The notes under the pieces were generated by a model, which was given only the letters and a program-made list of their open reading frames with translations, ran no database searches and was not told where the DNA came from. Both the position numbers and the translations under genes were made by a program. From Ophioderma brevispina (taxonomy: Eukaryota > Echinodermata > Ophiuroidea > Amphilepidida > Ophiodermatidae): a stretch of 64,000 bases of DNA. This document shows positions 1-11,145 of the stretch, in pieces. Position 1 is the first letter of the stretch. Each line of letters begins with the position of its first letter. The stretch covers positions 1 to 64,000 of the forward strand of contig JAMKCH010012521.1 of NCBI GenBank assembly GCA_023653785.1, in the 5' to 3' direction.

Positions 1-1365
1 TAAATTTGATAATCTTGAAAATTACAAATCTAACTACTTTTGCCGGTCCATTTACCGACACAAACGCTCCTGATTTGGACAATATACTAGATTAAAAGTG
101 GTCTAAAGAATGTTGGGTGCCAAAAAATTGTCAAATGGTAACAATAGCTTATAAATGTATCGAAAACATGGCAGCTGTGGCTGTCCGAACCCATTTCACA
201 GAAATTGTAACTCAAATACTGTACACTAGTCTATGGTAGGCCATTGCCCTGATGTATCCTAAATTTGGGACTACACTCCCGACTTAAAATGACAAAGATT
301 ACACCTAAACTGAGATCCAAATTCTCCGGAAAGGTGTCTGCATGAGCACAAGTAAGGGCGATACAAGAAATATAAACTTGAGCATCAACCGTAACCTTAT
401 ATAATTAAACTGGATCATCGTAACGCCAAGATCCAAGCCAAAACCAGTGGGCCTAGCTCACACTGCATACCCACATTGCAAAATACCTTGATTGTGCTCA
501 CATAAATTTTTAGGGCCTAACCCCTGTCCGTCACACCAATGAAACTTCGGGGAAATCCCCATGTGCACAGCATGTGTGTGGGGTGGATCCATTCTAAACA
601 CAAGCCAGAATTTAGCACAAAACTTAATCTTGATCAAGTTTGCGGGGTCAAAGCACTGAGGGCATTAATCCTAATTTTAGACGTCGTCATTGGTTTAACA
701 CGAAAACACAAAATATTTACAAAAATCCTATTTTTTTGTGTGTGTGTTTAGAAGTAATGTTTTCTTATTCCAAAACTGCTGAAGAACAACTCCACTGTAA
801 GGTTTATTTCTGATTTTTTAATTATGAATAACGGACAAAGTCGTATATTTCTGTAGTCTATTTGATTGCTTATGAGTTGCTGTATTATTTGAGGCTTGGC
901 CGCCATCATCTGGCGGACATCGCAATCTGGTGGTGGTAAACAGATCAAGATTCAACTTCTTGCAACTTTTTTGTTTGGTTTTACACGTCGCATTGGTACA
1001 GTGTTCGTCGTATTGACAATGCTATGCTATAGCAATAATGTGTACAATATATCTACGAAGCACTAGTAGGCCAACGACCGTGATGCTTATACTATGCAGT
1101 GAAATTGGTTCGTGATCATGATCATTTCTGTAAAATCCGTCATATTTATGGATGTGAAATCAATGAAGACTGAAGAGCATTGTGAGTACTAGACTACTAG
1201 TAATCAAAATATACCTGTCATTAATTTTTTTTCACACAACCGGGTATCCCGTGTGTGGGAGTTTTAAAAGCCCGGTACTCGTACATCGCGGGCGGGTACC
1301 CGGGATCAGTCACAGCGGTTGTGAGTTGTGTGTGGGTTAGCATGATTCATCTTCTTTTTGTGCAC
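1..1365. other. anonymous sequence, no gene seen
   Basis: I see only short chance reading frames (the longest about 70 codons, without domain-like composition), and no tRNA-like boxes or clear repeat. It ends where the TGACCT minisatellite begins. Confidence 0.5.
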
Positions 1366-2185
1366 CGGGATGGTGGACCTTTGTGACCCCATGTGACCTT
1401 CAATGAGCCCATTGCCTTCCTGACCCCATGTGACCTCATACCCCATCATGACCTTGTGACCCCTGTCCCATTTTGTAACCCCATTGATCTCCATGTGACC
1501 TTGGTGACCTCATGAGACACCATGTGACCTCATGGGACCCTGGTTACCTCATGTCACCTCTTGTGGACCTCATGGGACCCCATCTGGTGGACCCTCATTG
1601 GACCTTGTGACCTCATGTTCACCTTGGCCCATTTACAAGTCGTGCATCCTGGAGGGGATGGTGGGGCTTCGTCAAGGAGGGTGGGGTGGGGTGTGTCGGG
1701 GGAGACCAAGTGGGGTGGCTCGGTGAGGTGCATGGTAGGGGTCTGGCATGGTGCTGACCTTCAATGTGACCATTGGGACGCCCCATGTAACTTGGTGCCC
1801 CATGTGACCCTTTGGTGACCCCATGTGAACTTTTTGACCAAGACCTTGTGACCCCACATGACCTCATGTGCCCTTGTGTTACCTTGGGGGATCTCAGTGA
1901 CCTGGTGCCTCATGTGACTTGGTGACCTCATGTGACCTTGGAGCCTCATGTCACCTTGGTGACCTCATGTCACTTGGTGACCCCCCATGTGACCTTGGTG
2001 AACCCCATGTGACCTTTGTGACCATGTGCCCTTGTGACCCCACATGACCTCATGTACCTTGTGTTACCTTGGTGTCTCATGTGACCTTGGGTGACCTCAA
2101 TGTTACCTCATGTGACCTTGGAGACCTCATGTCACCTTGGTGACCTCATTCACCTTGTGACCTTCATGCACCTTTGGCCCCATTT
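1366..2185. repeat. TGACCT-rich minisatellite
   Basis: Imperfect tandem array of roughly 18-22 bp units of the type CATGTGACCTTGGTGACCTC. A non-repetitive or degenerate patch lies near 1630-1760. The hexamer TGACCT (AGGTCA on the minus strand) recurs with 3 or 4 bases between copies, as in TGACCTTGGTGACCT and TGACCTCATGTGACCT. Reading frames on both strands here (up to 85 codons) are repeat artefacts. A short relative lies at 13916-13960. Confidence 0.85.
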
Positions 2186-2324
2186 CCAAACTACAGACAG
2201 CACTAATGGTCAAATGACCATGATGTATGTTTTTTGTAAATGACCCAGAAATTCACTGCATACGTCCTCAAATCAATATATTATTACTGAAACAAAATAT
2301 TAGGATTATGTACCTAACCTACCG

Positions 2325-2935
2325 TTTGGGAATCGGTAGGAAGGGTGTTGGGAATAGTAGGAAGGGTTAGGAAATGGGTCAATAAGGGTGTTGGGAATGA
2401 GCCGGGGGAACGATGAGGTGTTGACTCTTGAACACAAGGAGGATGTTTAGAAATGAGGGTGTTGGGAATGGGGAGTTAGGATGTTTAAGATGGGGAGATC
2501 TTGGGGAGGGAAAAAGCACGGGTAGATTTGGGGGAGGGAAAGTGGGGAAATAGGGAAGGGTGTGGATGTTGGGGTGTGTACCTGGGATGTTTGGGGAAGG
2601 GGCCATGTGGGATGTGGGGAAGGGGCATGTGGGATGTTGGGGAAGGGGCATGTGGGATGTTGGGGAAGGGGCATGTGGGATGTTGGGGAAGGGGTAGATG
2701 GTTGTTGGGGTCGGGACTGGTGTGAAATGTTGGGGGACAGGGTGTTGGGAGGGGGAGTGGTATGTTGGTAGAGGGGAAGGTAGGATGTTGGTAGAGGGTG
2801 AAGTGAGATGTGGGGTGGGGTAACATGGTGGATGTGGGGAAAGGGTACGTGGGATGATGGGGAAGGAGTACATGGGATGTTGGGGAAGGGTAGGATGGGT
2901 TTGTTTGGTAGAGGGGGAAGGTGTATTTTAGGGAG
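2325..2935. repeat. G-rich minisatellite, GGAAGGGGCATGTGGGATGTTG units
   Basis: Tandem units of about 22 bp, best conserved at 2596-2700 (GGGGAAGGGGCATGTGGGA), decay on both sides into GTTGGGAA and GGTAGGATG variants. The long proline-rich frames on the minus strand come from the C-rich complement and should not be read as genes. Confidence 0.85.
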
Positions 2936-3935
2936 GCGGCAAGGTGGGTAGTCCAACATATTTTTGTGCTTTCTGCTGTAGATCAAGATGATGTAACCTA
3001 CTTAGATACATGTATGTGCACAGTCAGGGTTGGCATCAGGGGTGGCACCAAGAATATCAAAATTCAGAAAATCTACATTGCCTTATTTTTTTTTTTACCT
3101 ACATGAGTAATCATTCATTTTTGCCCTCCCCCCCCTAAGCTGCCGCCACCCCCTGTGCTATAAATTGTAAGCGAGGGTTACATGCCTCGTTGATGCTCTC
3201 GTTGACATATAACACGAGCTTCTTCCAATAACCATTGTGAAATCCTTAATGCTTAAATCAATGTCCCATGGAGAAAATTGCATTTTGTTAATCAAATTCC
3301 ACACCCATAATATAAGCATCTGCAAATAAACATTGTTTTGACAAGCACCCAAGTCACCTCACAAGCACTGTGGCTGAGGCATTGATGGAAAAGGACATGG
3401 TCGGGGTCATTAGCTGACATGCTAGTGTTTTTTTATTTTGATCCCCCGGTTTGAAAAGCAGTAGGGGAATTTTGGGAGATAGTGTGCGCGTTCGTGTTTG
3501 GTTCCAAGGTTTGGTTGGTTTAGTTTTTTAAGGCTTTACAGAAAAGTTGAAATCTGGGGTTAAGGTGCAATAGAGGTTCCGTCCTATTGCGGAGATGGTC
3601 AATGTCTTGGAACAGGTTCAATGTTTCATCTGAAGGCTCATGTTCCGACTGCCATCTGCCAGGGGATCCCGTCAGTTTACTCTGGCTGTAGTTTTGATAT
3701 ATGTTCCATTTAAAAAAATGTTGAGCGCAAAACTGTGGGGTGGGTCGTCCATCTGGTTAACACGTATGAGCTTGTTGTCAATTCCAACCTGAGTTGCAAA
3801 TGGCCACATCCCCAGCAAAGTGTGGTATAACCTTCCATCTTACTTGCCACTTGCTCCACCATGTTTTAACACCTTCCTGAAAGTAAATTTTGATGCTTAA
3901 GTTATTAGGCCTATACTCTTTAATTTCAGAAGTGT
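2936..3935. other. anonymous sequence, no gene seen
   Basis: It holds a T run near 3087 and a C-rich patch at 3126-3155. No frame looks coding and I recognise no repeat family. Confidence 0.4.
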
Positions 3936-4235
3936 TGGGGAGGGGAGCTGGGGTAAATTGGTGAATGGGGTGTGGGTAGGGGGGGATGGGGTGATGGAGA
4001 GTGGTGATGAGTGTGGGTTGATGGAGTGTGGGTTGGGGTGTGGGGGTATATGTTGTTTGGAATAAGGGGATATGGGGGTAGTGGATTATTTGGAGATAAT
4101 AGATGGAAAATTGTGTGGGAGAACTGGGGTGTGTGGGGCGATTAGTGTGGGAGATCGTTGCTGAGGAGGAGATGGCATTTGGGGAAGATGGCATTTGGGG
4201 AAGATGGGGTTTTGAGGAGGGGGTTGGGTGGGAGA
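3936..4235. repeat. G/T-rich low-complexity tract
   Basis: A G-rich, C-poor run with loose repeats of GGAGTGTGGGTTGGGGTGTGG and, at 4165-4210, two copies of a GGCATTTGGGGAAGAT unit. The minus-strand frame across it is Pro/His/Thr-rich because of this composition. Confidence 0.65.
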
Positions 4236-5990
4236 CTAGTGGTGCAATAAGTGCTGTCTGTGACAATTTTATATCTTTTTGTACATCAATAAATTGAATT
4301 AGTTTGTATAACTTATTCCTCGTAGATTCAGTCTTAAATCTGTATTTTCCTGTGATTCACCCCTCCGACGCAGAACATCCATTCTCTTCAAAGAAATTTT
4401 AAATGTGTAGCGTCCAAATTCCACTATATAATCCCGATCAGCCATCAAATACTGTCCTTTGTGTCAAAAATAGCCCCAATGATGTTGTGGTTGTGTGTTC
4501 TTCACTCATGCTCAGGACTTTTTTTTTCAATAGTGTTTTTACAAACGTGTATTTGGCTGGCAAACCAAGGGTTTTGGAACATGGATTTTAGTGTGCTTTT
4601 CCATAACCCAATTGGATTTGTATTATTGGAGTGTTATTTGTTCATCTCTCTACTGTGGTGGATTTTTATATTTGTTTGCTCTGGCCAAGGGAAAACCCAT
4701 GAAGAGCCAGTCAGCCTGGGAACAGTCACATTTTTTCTCCGGCAACAAGAAAATCGTCGCAGTATCATCACTCCAGAGATTGCACCTTGTAAGGAGCCGA
4801 AAAGGTCGGCTCCGGCCACAGTTTCTAAACCTCTGCCTTCTCTGTCTGATTAAGAGTGAGAAATGTTCTCACAACCCGAGCCTAGATGGCTAAGTTTCAG
4901 TCACACATGTTACCCCCCCCATTACCGAGTTCCTTTTCCGACTTATATTTGTCGAATTCTGAGCCAATGGCTGTGCGCCGTACTGATGTAGGTACTAAAT
5001 TTTTTTTTTTGATGAGCTTCCGGCTGTGTGTCGGTTAGGACATATCATGATCTGCGGCTGTGTGTCGGTTATGGGATAGTAATGCAGCTGTACATCACCC
5101 TCTGGCTGGGCGCCGGATTTAGCTTACGCCAACCGATGTTGGGACGACTGCGAGATCGTCTCAGGAGTCCAACGTGCCTAGCGGTCTCAGAGAGCTGCAT
5201 AATGCTTTTCCTCAACCTAACTCGGCGAATTCTGCAGGCCATGCATTTCTTTACCAAGCTTTCAATCCCGTACATCGCTAGTTTTTGCCAGCGGAATCAT
5301 ATTTTCTGCGAGCGTATCTTGTGGGGAAATTATGGTAGGAATCATTAGTGCTCTGTTTTCTGCTCCACATGTCATGTTTCTACTAGTACTCAGCCGTTCC
5401 GTCAGTCCGTCATGCCAAATCAGTGTAATTTACACGGGAAGCAATTTTGCATTCTGCGGCATCGGATATGAATTTGCTTCTCTGCCGGCCCCGCTTTGCA
5501 TGATCTATTACTCACAGTTCTTCTTTATCAGTAAACGTTAATGGCGATTGGGCCCCCTGTGGTCAGACTATACGGGGCAAAACTACATGCAATAACTGTA
5601 TACTAGTTACACGAAGGAGAAGTTGATGGATGAGGGGCAGAATATAAACGTCCATAAAATGTTCTCCAATGCTGCTGGTCCTATTGGACAGTTTGTCGCA
5701 GGAGATTCCAGAATATGTAAGGACGCTGGATTGCGTTTAAGAGGAGGATCTAATCTTACTTAGCTGAGCCCGATGCCATTACTTGGAGCCCTTGAGATGT
5801 AGATGCCCGAGCCAGAGTTGGATTAGAGAGTTGTGCTAAGTTCATCTCTCTCTATCGTTGGCTTTCCTTGGAAAAAATTTGGCTCAATGTGTAACATTTA
5901 GCTTCAGCAGCGGGGAGGTATACGCCTACACGTTGACCCCAAGTTTAGAGATATTTTCAACCGAGAGGTTGAGATTACTGACCAATCTCC
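4236..5990. other. unassigned; possible 5' part of the DIRS-like element
   Basis: Several overlapping + strand frames of 60-130 codons occur (4461-4853, 4591-4893, 5028-5348, 5332-5541), none with a domain I recognise. A direct repeat GGCTGTGTGTCGGTTA lies at 5022-5070. Because RT-related sequence begins shortly downstream, this may be a decayed gag-like region of the same element. That is inferred from position only. Confidence 0.25.
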
Positions 5991-6099
5991 TTGGCACCGA
6001 AGAAGGTGAAGGATTGCAAATCTGTGACAAAATCATGTTCGCAAGAATTTCAACCAGCCGTAAGAGGTCTAGGTTCAGACAAATTGGCGGTCGCTATCA

Positions 6100-6830
6100 A
6101 TATTCTCAGCATTAGAATGCTGCTTCAAAGGGAAGTTATGACAACCTTTCATGCAAAAAACGCCCCCAATGAGGAATTGGGGGTAATTCAGTGGAGAGAC
6201 AGTATTAAATGTTTATGCAGGTGCTCTAATCTGCGTAACACAGGCTGGAAAGTTGCGCAGGATTCCATTCATTCGCAGACAATAAAAGTTTATCTGGAGT
6301 GGTACGTTCACCTCAGCAAGATTGCTCCAGTCGCATTGGAAAAAAAATCAACAACACCGGGGAATTATGCAAGAAGAGATAGACAAGTTGTTAACAAAAA
6401 GGCGAGTCAAGTTGCAAAGTCTTGCGAAATCAGTTCGTTTCGCGCTCTTTTTGGTCACGAAAAAGACGGGAGATTTACGCCAGTGATAAATCTGCGTCAT
6501 CGAAATCCATGAATTATTTTCAAGCCCTTCAAGATGGAAATCCGTCAGGACACTGAGTATTCATGAGGTCAGGGAGATTTACCGCACACAACAAATAAAA
6601 ACTAAAGGATGCTTATTTTTCGATTCCAATTTATGTTCCTCACCGCATCTCTGTTTCATTTGGAAAAATCTTATCTGTACCGAAAACCAATGGATGGAAT
6701 GCTTGGTTTTATTGGACGCAAGCAAAGATGATTCACTTGCCGGAAGCAAAATGCGACAAGATTCTAAATTGTGTAGAAGAGCTTCTACGTTTTAAAGGCG
6801 GTCGGATAATCTCAAAAGTAGTGGCTTAAG
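6100..6830 (+). pseudogene. DIRS-type reverse transcriptase remnant
   Basis: The open frame ending near 6512 contains KDGRFTPVINLRHRN, matching the conserved PVINL-x-x-LN block at the start of gypsy/DIRS-like RT. The preceding residues RRDRQVVNKKASQVAK resemble the usual stretch before it. After a frame change, LKDAYFSIPIY (6602-6634) matches the LKDAYFxIPI block carrying the first catalytic Asp. LPEAKCDKILNC (about 6740-6775) matches the LPxxK helix after the palm motifs. The x-DD active-site region is not recognisable between 6634 and 6740. The copy is frameshifted and not functional as read. Confidence 0.75.
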
Positions 6831-7549
6831 GCAAGATCTCGGTAGGGCTGTGACAGTATTCAGGGTAACCGCCGTTTACGTCTTACCAGGGACAGAATTT
6901 ATCGAGGGGTTTCCCGAAGTCACTTTAAAAAATATAAGTTTAAATTTCATTTTTTACTACTCACGAGTCTCATCGAACATATAATCTGAATGAAAACATA
7001 TATCCATTAATGTATACCCAGTTTTGATGCAAACGTTGATATTTTTTTTGATCCGGTACATGTATTTAGTATTTTCTTGAGCCTCCACACTACAGTTGAT
7101 GGAAAATTCCAGTCAACGCGGGGTTGTTTAGGTCGGCTAGTTAAGTGGTAATAGCGTACTAGGATGTGTTTACGTCAATTCAGCCGATTTGTTCAGTGAC
7201 CGGCGTGTTCCACGAGCGTTTTACGGTGTTGCATGGCGTTTAGGATGAATAACGTTTAAATAAAGTACACGCTTGTAGTAATAAAGAGTTCTTCTTATGA
7301 AATACATAGACAGGTGTGTTTCTCGCGATTAACTTCAAAAACATGGAAATATTGAAGGTAGTATTGTAGGGAGATTTTTCTTTCAAACTTGGTGCCGAAT
7401 TGTGCACTCAGGAGTTCGGGTGGGTACCAGGGTACATCGGCACGAAAATCTAACGAGTTACCGGGAACATCAGACCCGTAGGTCACGCACTACATCTTGC
7501 TGGCAGTTTTGCAGCAGTGGTTTATTGCCAGGTCCTGCAAACCGGACAT

Positions 7550-8265
7550 GATCAGTGCCCAGAACGAAATTCGACAGGGCTCACAATGCAAGAGCAGTAT
7601 CTTTGGAGGCTCTAGAGGAGCTCCAGTTATGGAGATTGAATCTCATCAATTGCGAATGGAAGAAAGATCTTTGTTCCAACACCGACTATAGTGCTTCAAA
7701 CCGAGTGCTTCCACAGGGGATTGGGGAGCGGCATGTCTGCCCTCCATCAAAGTAAGGACAAGTGGACTGTGGTCCGCAAAAGAAAGAATGCCTTGTACAT
7801 AAATGTTTTGGATCTGTTTGATTGGGGCATAGGTCGCCCTTCAGACTGGGATTCAAACACTGGAGTTAAGGTAAGATCCAGATGGACAGTGAAAGCTGTT
7901 ACTCATATTAAATCGTCAGAGGGAACTCGTCTCACCAAATGGCTTTCAATTGCAAGAGCATGGGAAGGGTCCCTTAACAACCAGTTACGCATATCAGCCG
8001 AACACCTATCAGGTGTCCAAAATTCAATGGAGACAGTCTGTCTAGAAAATGTCAACGACAACTAGAAGGGTCAATGGTTGTCCTTAAGTGCAAGGTTTAT
8101 TCTCAAGCCACAAGAAAAATGATTCTTTCCCGAAGTAGACCCTGTTGTGACAATTTAAGATTAAATGCACAACTAACGTTGTGTCCTGGAAACCAGACCT
8201 TCTGGCTTGGAGGGTAGATGCTTTTGATAGTCAGGTGGAACCTTCATGTGACCGTACAGTTGGTT
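7550..8265 (+). pseudogene. DIRS-type RNase H region remnant
   Basis: Three blocks typical of the RNase H part of DIRS-like pol can be read in changing frames. ALEELQLWRLNLINCEW (about 7605-7660) corresponds to the ALEELQWW segment. ALYINVLDL (about 7790-7815) corresponds to the LHINVLELLA block. ISAEHLSGVQN (7991-8023) corresponds to the highly conserved SAEHLPGKQN. A further block, VSWKPDLLAW (about 8178-8210), lies at the usual distance. The copy ends against the foldback element at about 8324. Confidence 0.75.
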
Positions 8266-8323
8266 ATATGCAATGTTTTTGATGAAATTATAGCTTAGGT
8301 GTGTAGAATAAGAATCGCCGGCT

Positions 8324-9348
8324 GTGCACTGGGGCATACTGGGCATTGTGAGAATCCAAAGATTGGGTCGCCATTAATGATAATTATTATTCACCCTATA
8401 TTATCAAACTATGAGTTACTAGATATACTATCTGATCCAATGAACAAGTATGGCACTTGTAACATGAAGTATACTCAATTCAAAATGGAGCAAATCCAAT
8501 AATTTTAAAATATGCCAGACCGCAAATAACCTGCGATAAAAATAGACTTGAAACTACTTAGGTTATGTTGTTAGACACAATAAATGTATTTCTGTACTTT
8601 TAAAATTGTATACAGAATTCTCAATCAATATGGCCAGCCAAAAACGTGAACATCTTCAAAAAATACTGGGCACAAATTCATAAGTATTACAGCCGTCAAA
8701 TTTTCGAAACAATGCGCCCCAATGACATTAGAAATGTAACCTGATCCTTACCCATGTACAAGCAGACATCAAATTTGTTTTAAAGTCCGACCCAAACGAA
8801 ATAAAACCAACAGGGGCAAAGTTCAAAATACCATAGGAATTACATTTTTCACCTATATGCACTCAATTATTAATTTGACACATTTTTATTCATCGGGAGT
8901 ACCTGGTTATCACTTGGTTATGATCAGAGGTTACATTTCTTAATTGTTTAATTGACACAATAATTTATACTTGAAGGTAATATTTAGAAATTGGGCAAGT
9001 GTTTTTTGAAGAGATTCACGTTTTGGCTGCCATATTGATTGCATCAGTTACAAGCTCTTTAAAGTATAGAAATTACGATTTTATGGTTTCTAACAACATA
9101 ATCTAAGTACTTCATGTTTATTTTTTACGCAGGTTTTGAGTATAGGGGCATTTTAAATGATTAGATTTGGCTTCCATTTGAATTTGAAGTATTGACTTAA
9201 TGTTTACACGTGCCAGACACTTGTTATTGGATCCTAGTATCGCTAGTCACTCCATACTTATAATATAGGGTGAATATATAATTTATAATTTATGGCGACG
9301 CACACTTGGAATTTCTAAAAAGCCCAAGGATGCCCAGGGGGCACCGCA
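8324..9348. mobile_element. foldback element inserted in the DIRS-like copy
   Basis: The two halves are imperfect inverted copies of each other over almost their whole length. TCGCCATTAATGA...TTCACCCTATA (8368-8400) mirrors TATAGGGTGAATA...TTATGGCGACG (9265-9300). ACCTGCGATAAAAATAGAC (about 8530) mirrors ATTTTTTACGCAGGTT (about 9120-9136). GGCCAGCCAAAAACGTGAA mirrors TTCACGTTTTGGCTGCC. No coding frame is present. DIRS-related sequence resumes after it. Exact ends and target duplication were not fixed. Confidence 0.75.
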
Positions 9349-9399
9349 GATTATTATTCTCAACCCTAATCTATCATTTCAGCAAAAAACATTGTGTAT

Positions 9400-10300
9400 A
9401 TACTCAATTTACGGTAAGGGCATAATTTGGACCATATCCACCGACTAGCAATTCAATGTGGGGAAATCTTAAAGGCATTACGCCTTCCCTCCATTTTGCA
9501 TGATCTACGGAGTCTCATAGGAAAGTGGGACTACGATCAAGGCCTTATATGATTAATAGCACCAGTTTGGTGGATACCCAAACCTGGTATCCAAGTTTGT
9601 TGAGAAAGTTAGTATGCAAAACAGTGTTATTGCCACAAGATCACAATCTTCTTCTACTCTTGCACTCGGAGGTAGAGCATCCTCTTTAGAGTTCTGATCC
9701 TAGCAGGATGGCTTGTGTCAGCAGACCGCTGGCGCAGGAATGAATTCCAAATGAAGCTGCCGATCTTATTCTCGCATCTTGAAGAGATGGTACCCAACTA
9801 TAGTATGCAGGAGCATGGAAAGAGTGGGTTCGCTGGTGCTCTGAAAGAAAGGTTAATCCCCTTTGTGCTTCTAATAGCAGATATCTCATTATTTCTATCA
9901 TCTTTGTTGAAGAGGGCCTCTCTTATTCCACCATGAATACATATCGTTCGGCTATCTATGTCTCAATTGCCAATTGATGGTGTGCCAGTTGAAAATCATT
10001 ATGGGATAAGCGCCTTATGAAAGGCATCTTTAATAAGTGTCCGCCAATGCCACGCTATGTTCTGACTTGGCTGGTCAGCACTGTATTACGTTATCTTATG
10101 GGCCTTCCACCTAATGAAATATGCCTATAAAGCTTTTACATGGAAAGCTGCTACTTTGGTGGCATTAGTGTCGGCTGACAGAGGAGATGCTATCGTTTCT
10201 CTCAATCTCGATTTTATGAATAAAATTCAAAGGGTTATCTTTATTTGGTCACAAAGCCTACAAAGTGTACCCAAACTGGTCGTGGTATAAAACAGATTGA
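9400..10300 (+). other. DIRS-like sequence between RNase H and recombinase, degraded
   Basis: Fragments such as WWIPKPGIQV (about 9570-9597) recall the short segment after RNase H in DIRS pol. Otherwise the frames are broken, and no methyltransferase-like motif could be recognised. Confidence 0.35.
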
Positions 10301-10645
10301 TCTACCTATTTCACAAAGATCGACAGTTACCTGAAGGCAATCAAGTCTGTAAGGAAAGACAGCCAATTGTTTATTTCATATATTCACCCTCATAAGGCAG
10401 TTACAAGAGCTACTGTAGGCCGCAGGATTAAGCTAATTATGAAGAAGGCAGGTATTGATACCTCAATATTTAAGCCGCATTCTACTAAATTGGCTTCCAC
10501 TTCTGCTGCATACCAGCAAGATGTTTCTGTACCAGATATCCTCAAGCAAGCTGACTGGGAAATGCTACCATTTTTCATAGGTTCTATAACAGACCTACTG
10601 ATGTGCATAAGGAATTTCACAGGCCATGCATACTGTCAATGGATT
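10300..10645 (+). pseudogene. tyrosine recombinase remnant (DIRS/Ngaro type)
   Basis: The frame from 10367 reads IHPHKAVTRATVGRRIKLIM, then AGIDTSIFKPHSTKLAS, then VSVPDILKQADWE. These match the C-terminal catalytic half of DIRS-type tyrosine recombinases: the ILKQADW helix, and the H-x-x-R box, here H-S-T-K with Arg replaced by Lys. After a 1-base frame change the sequence reads FHRFYNRP (10573-10596), which contains the expected nucleophile Tyr region (FxxFYxRP). The frameshift and the Arg-to-Lys change argue that it is dead. Confidence 0.8.
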
Positions 10646-10667
10646 AGGTGAACGGGCTTTGAACTTG

Positions 10668-11075
10668 AACTCTACAGATTTAAGACCTTATCTACGAGGA
10701 ACAAGTTATACAAAATAATTGCTAATTATACAAAGGTAGACTTACCTGCAGGATGATTGTAATTTTTAAATTTGTAGAACTTGTTCAGAAGTAGATAAGG
10801 TTCCCAGCCCGAAGATGGCATTTTGCCCACCCTGAAGAGTCTGGCCTGGTTTCTGTTTGGGTGTTATTGACCAGACAGGTATTTGATGGCTGCTATGGAT
10901 TATATAGTGGAGGTTGGACTGTATCATTTTTCATTTCTTGAAGAGAAGGGATGTTTTGCGTCAGAGGGGCGAATCATAGGCAAAGTACAGATTTAAGACC
11001 TTATCTACTTCTGAACAAGTTCTACAAAAATAATTACAATCATTCTGCAGGCAAGTCTACCTTTGTATAATTAGA
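10668..11075. repeat. inverted/direct repeat cluster 3' of the recombinase
   Basis: A 75-85 bp block at 10988-11072 (CTTATCTACTTCTGAACAAG...CTACCTTTGTATAATT) is present in inverted orientation at about 10726-10802. A partial direct copy of its first half lies at 10670-10720. This is the place where DIRS elements carry their inverted terminal repeat and internal complementary region. Confidence 0.7.
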
Positions 11076-11145
11076 AATTTTTAATAACATTTTACCATTG
11101 ATTTAGGAATTGTGTACCTTTATATTGATGACTAAAATTTTACTA

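Larger units (their letters stand above)
5991..11075 (+). mobile_element. decayed DIRS-like tyrosine-recombinase retrotransposon
   Basis: Remnants of three enzymes lie in DIRS/Ngaro order on the + strand: reverse transcriptase (about 6.1-6.8 kb), RNase H (about 7.55-8.25 kb) and tyrosine recombinase (about 10.3-10.64 kb). Many stops and frame changes separate them, so no protein is intact. A 1 kb foldback element splits the copy between RNase H and recombinase. Inverted and direct repeats just 3' of the recombinase (10.67-11.07 kb) fit the terminal or internal complementary repeats of DIRS elements. No LTRs were seen. Outer limits are approximate. Confidence 0.75.

Noticed and set aside
1532..1949. 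Overlapping frames on both strands
   Set aside because: They lie in the TGACCT minisatellite region, with open frames on both strands at once and no domain.
2379..2986. Proline-rich frames of up to 179 codons on the minus strand
   Set aside because: They are the C-rich complement of a G-rich minisatellite, open because repeat units lack stops.
3778..4266. 162-codon Pro/His/Thr-rich minus frame
   Set aside because: Composition is explained by the G/T-rich tract at 3936-4235.
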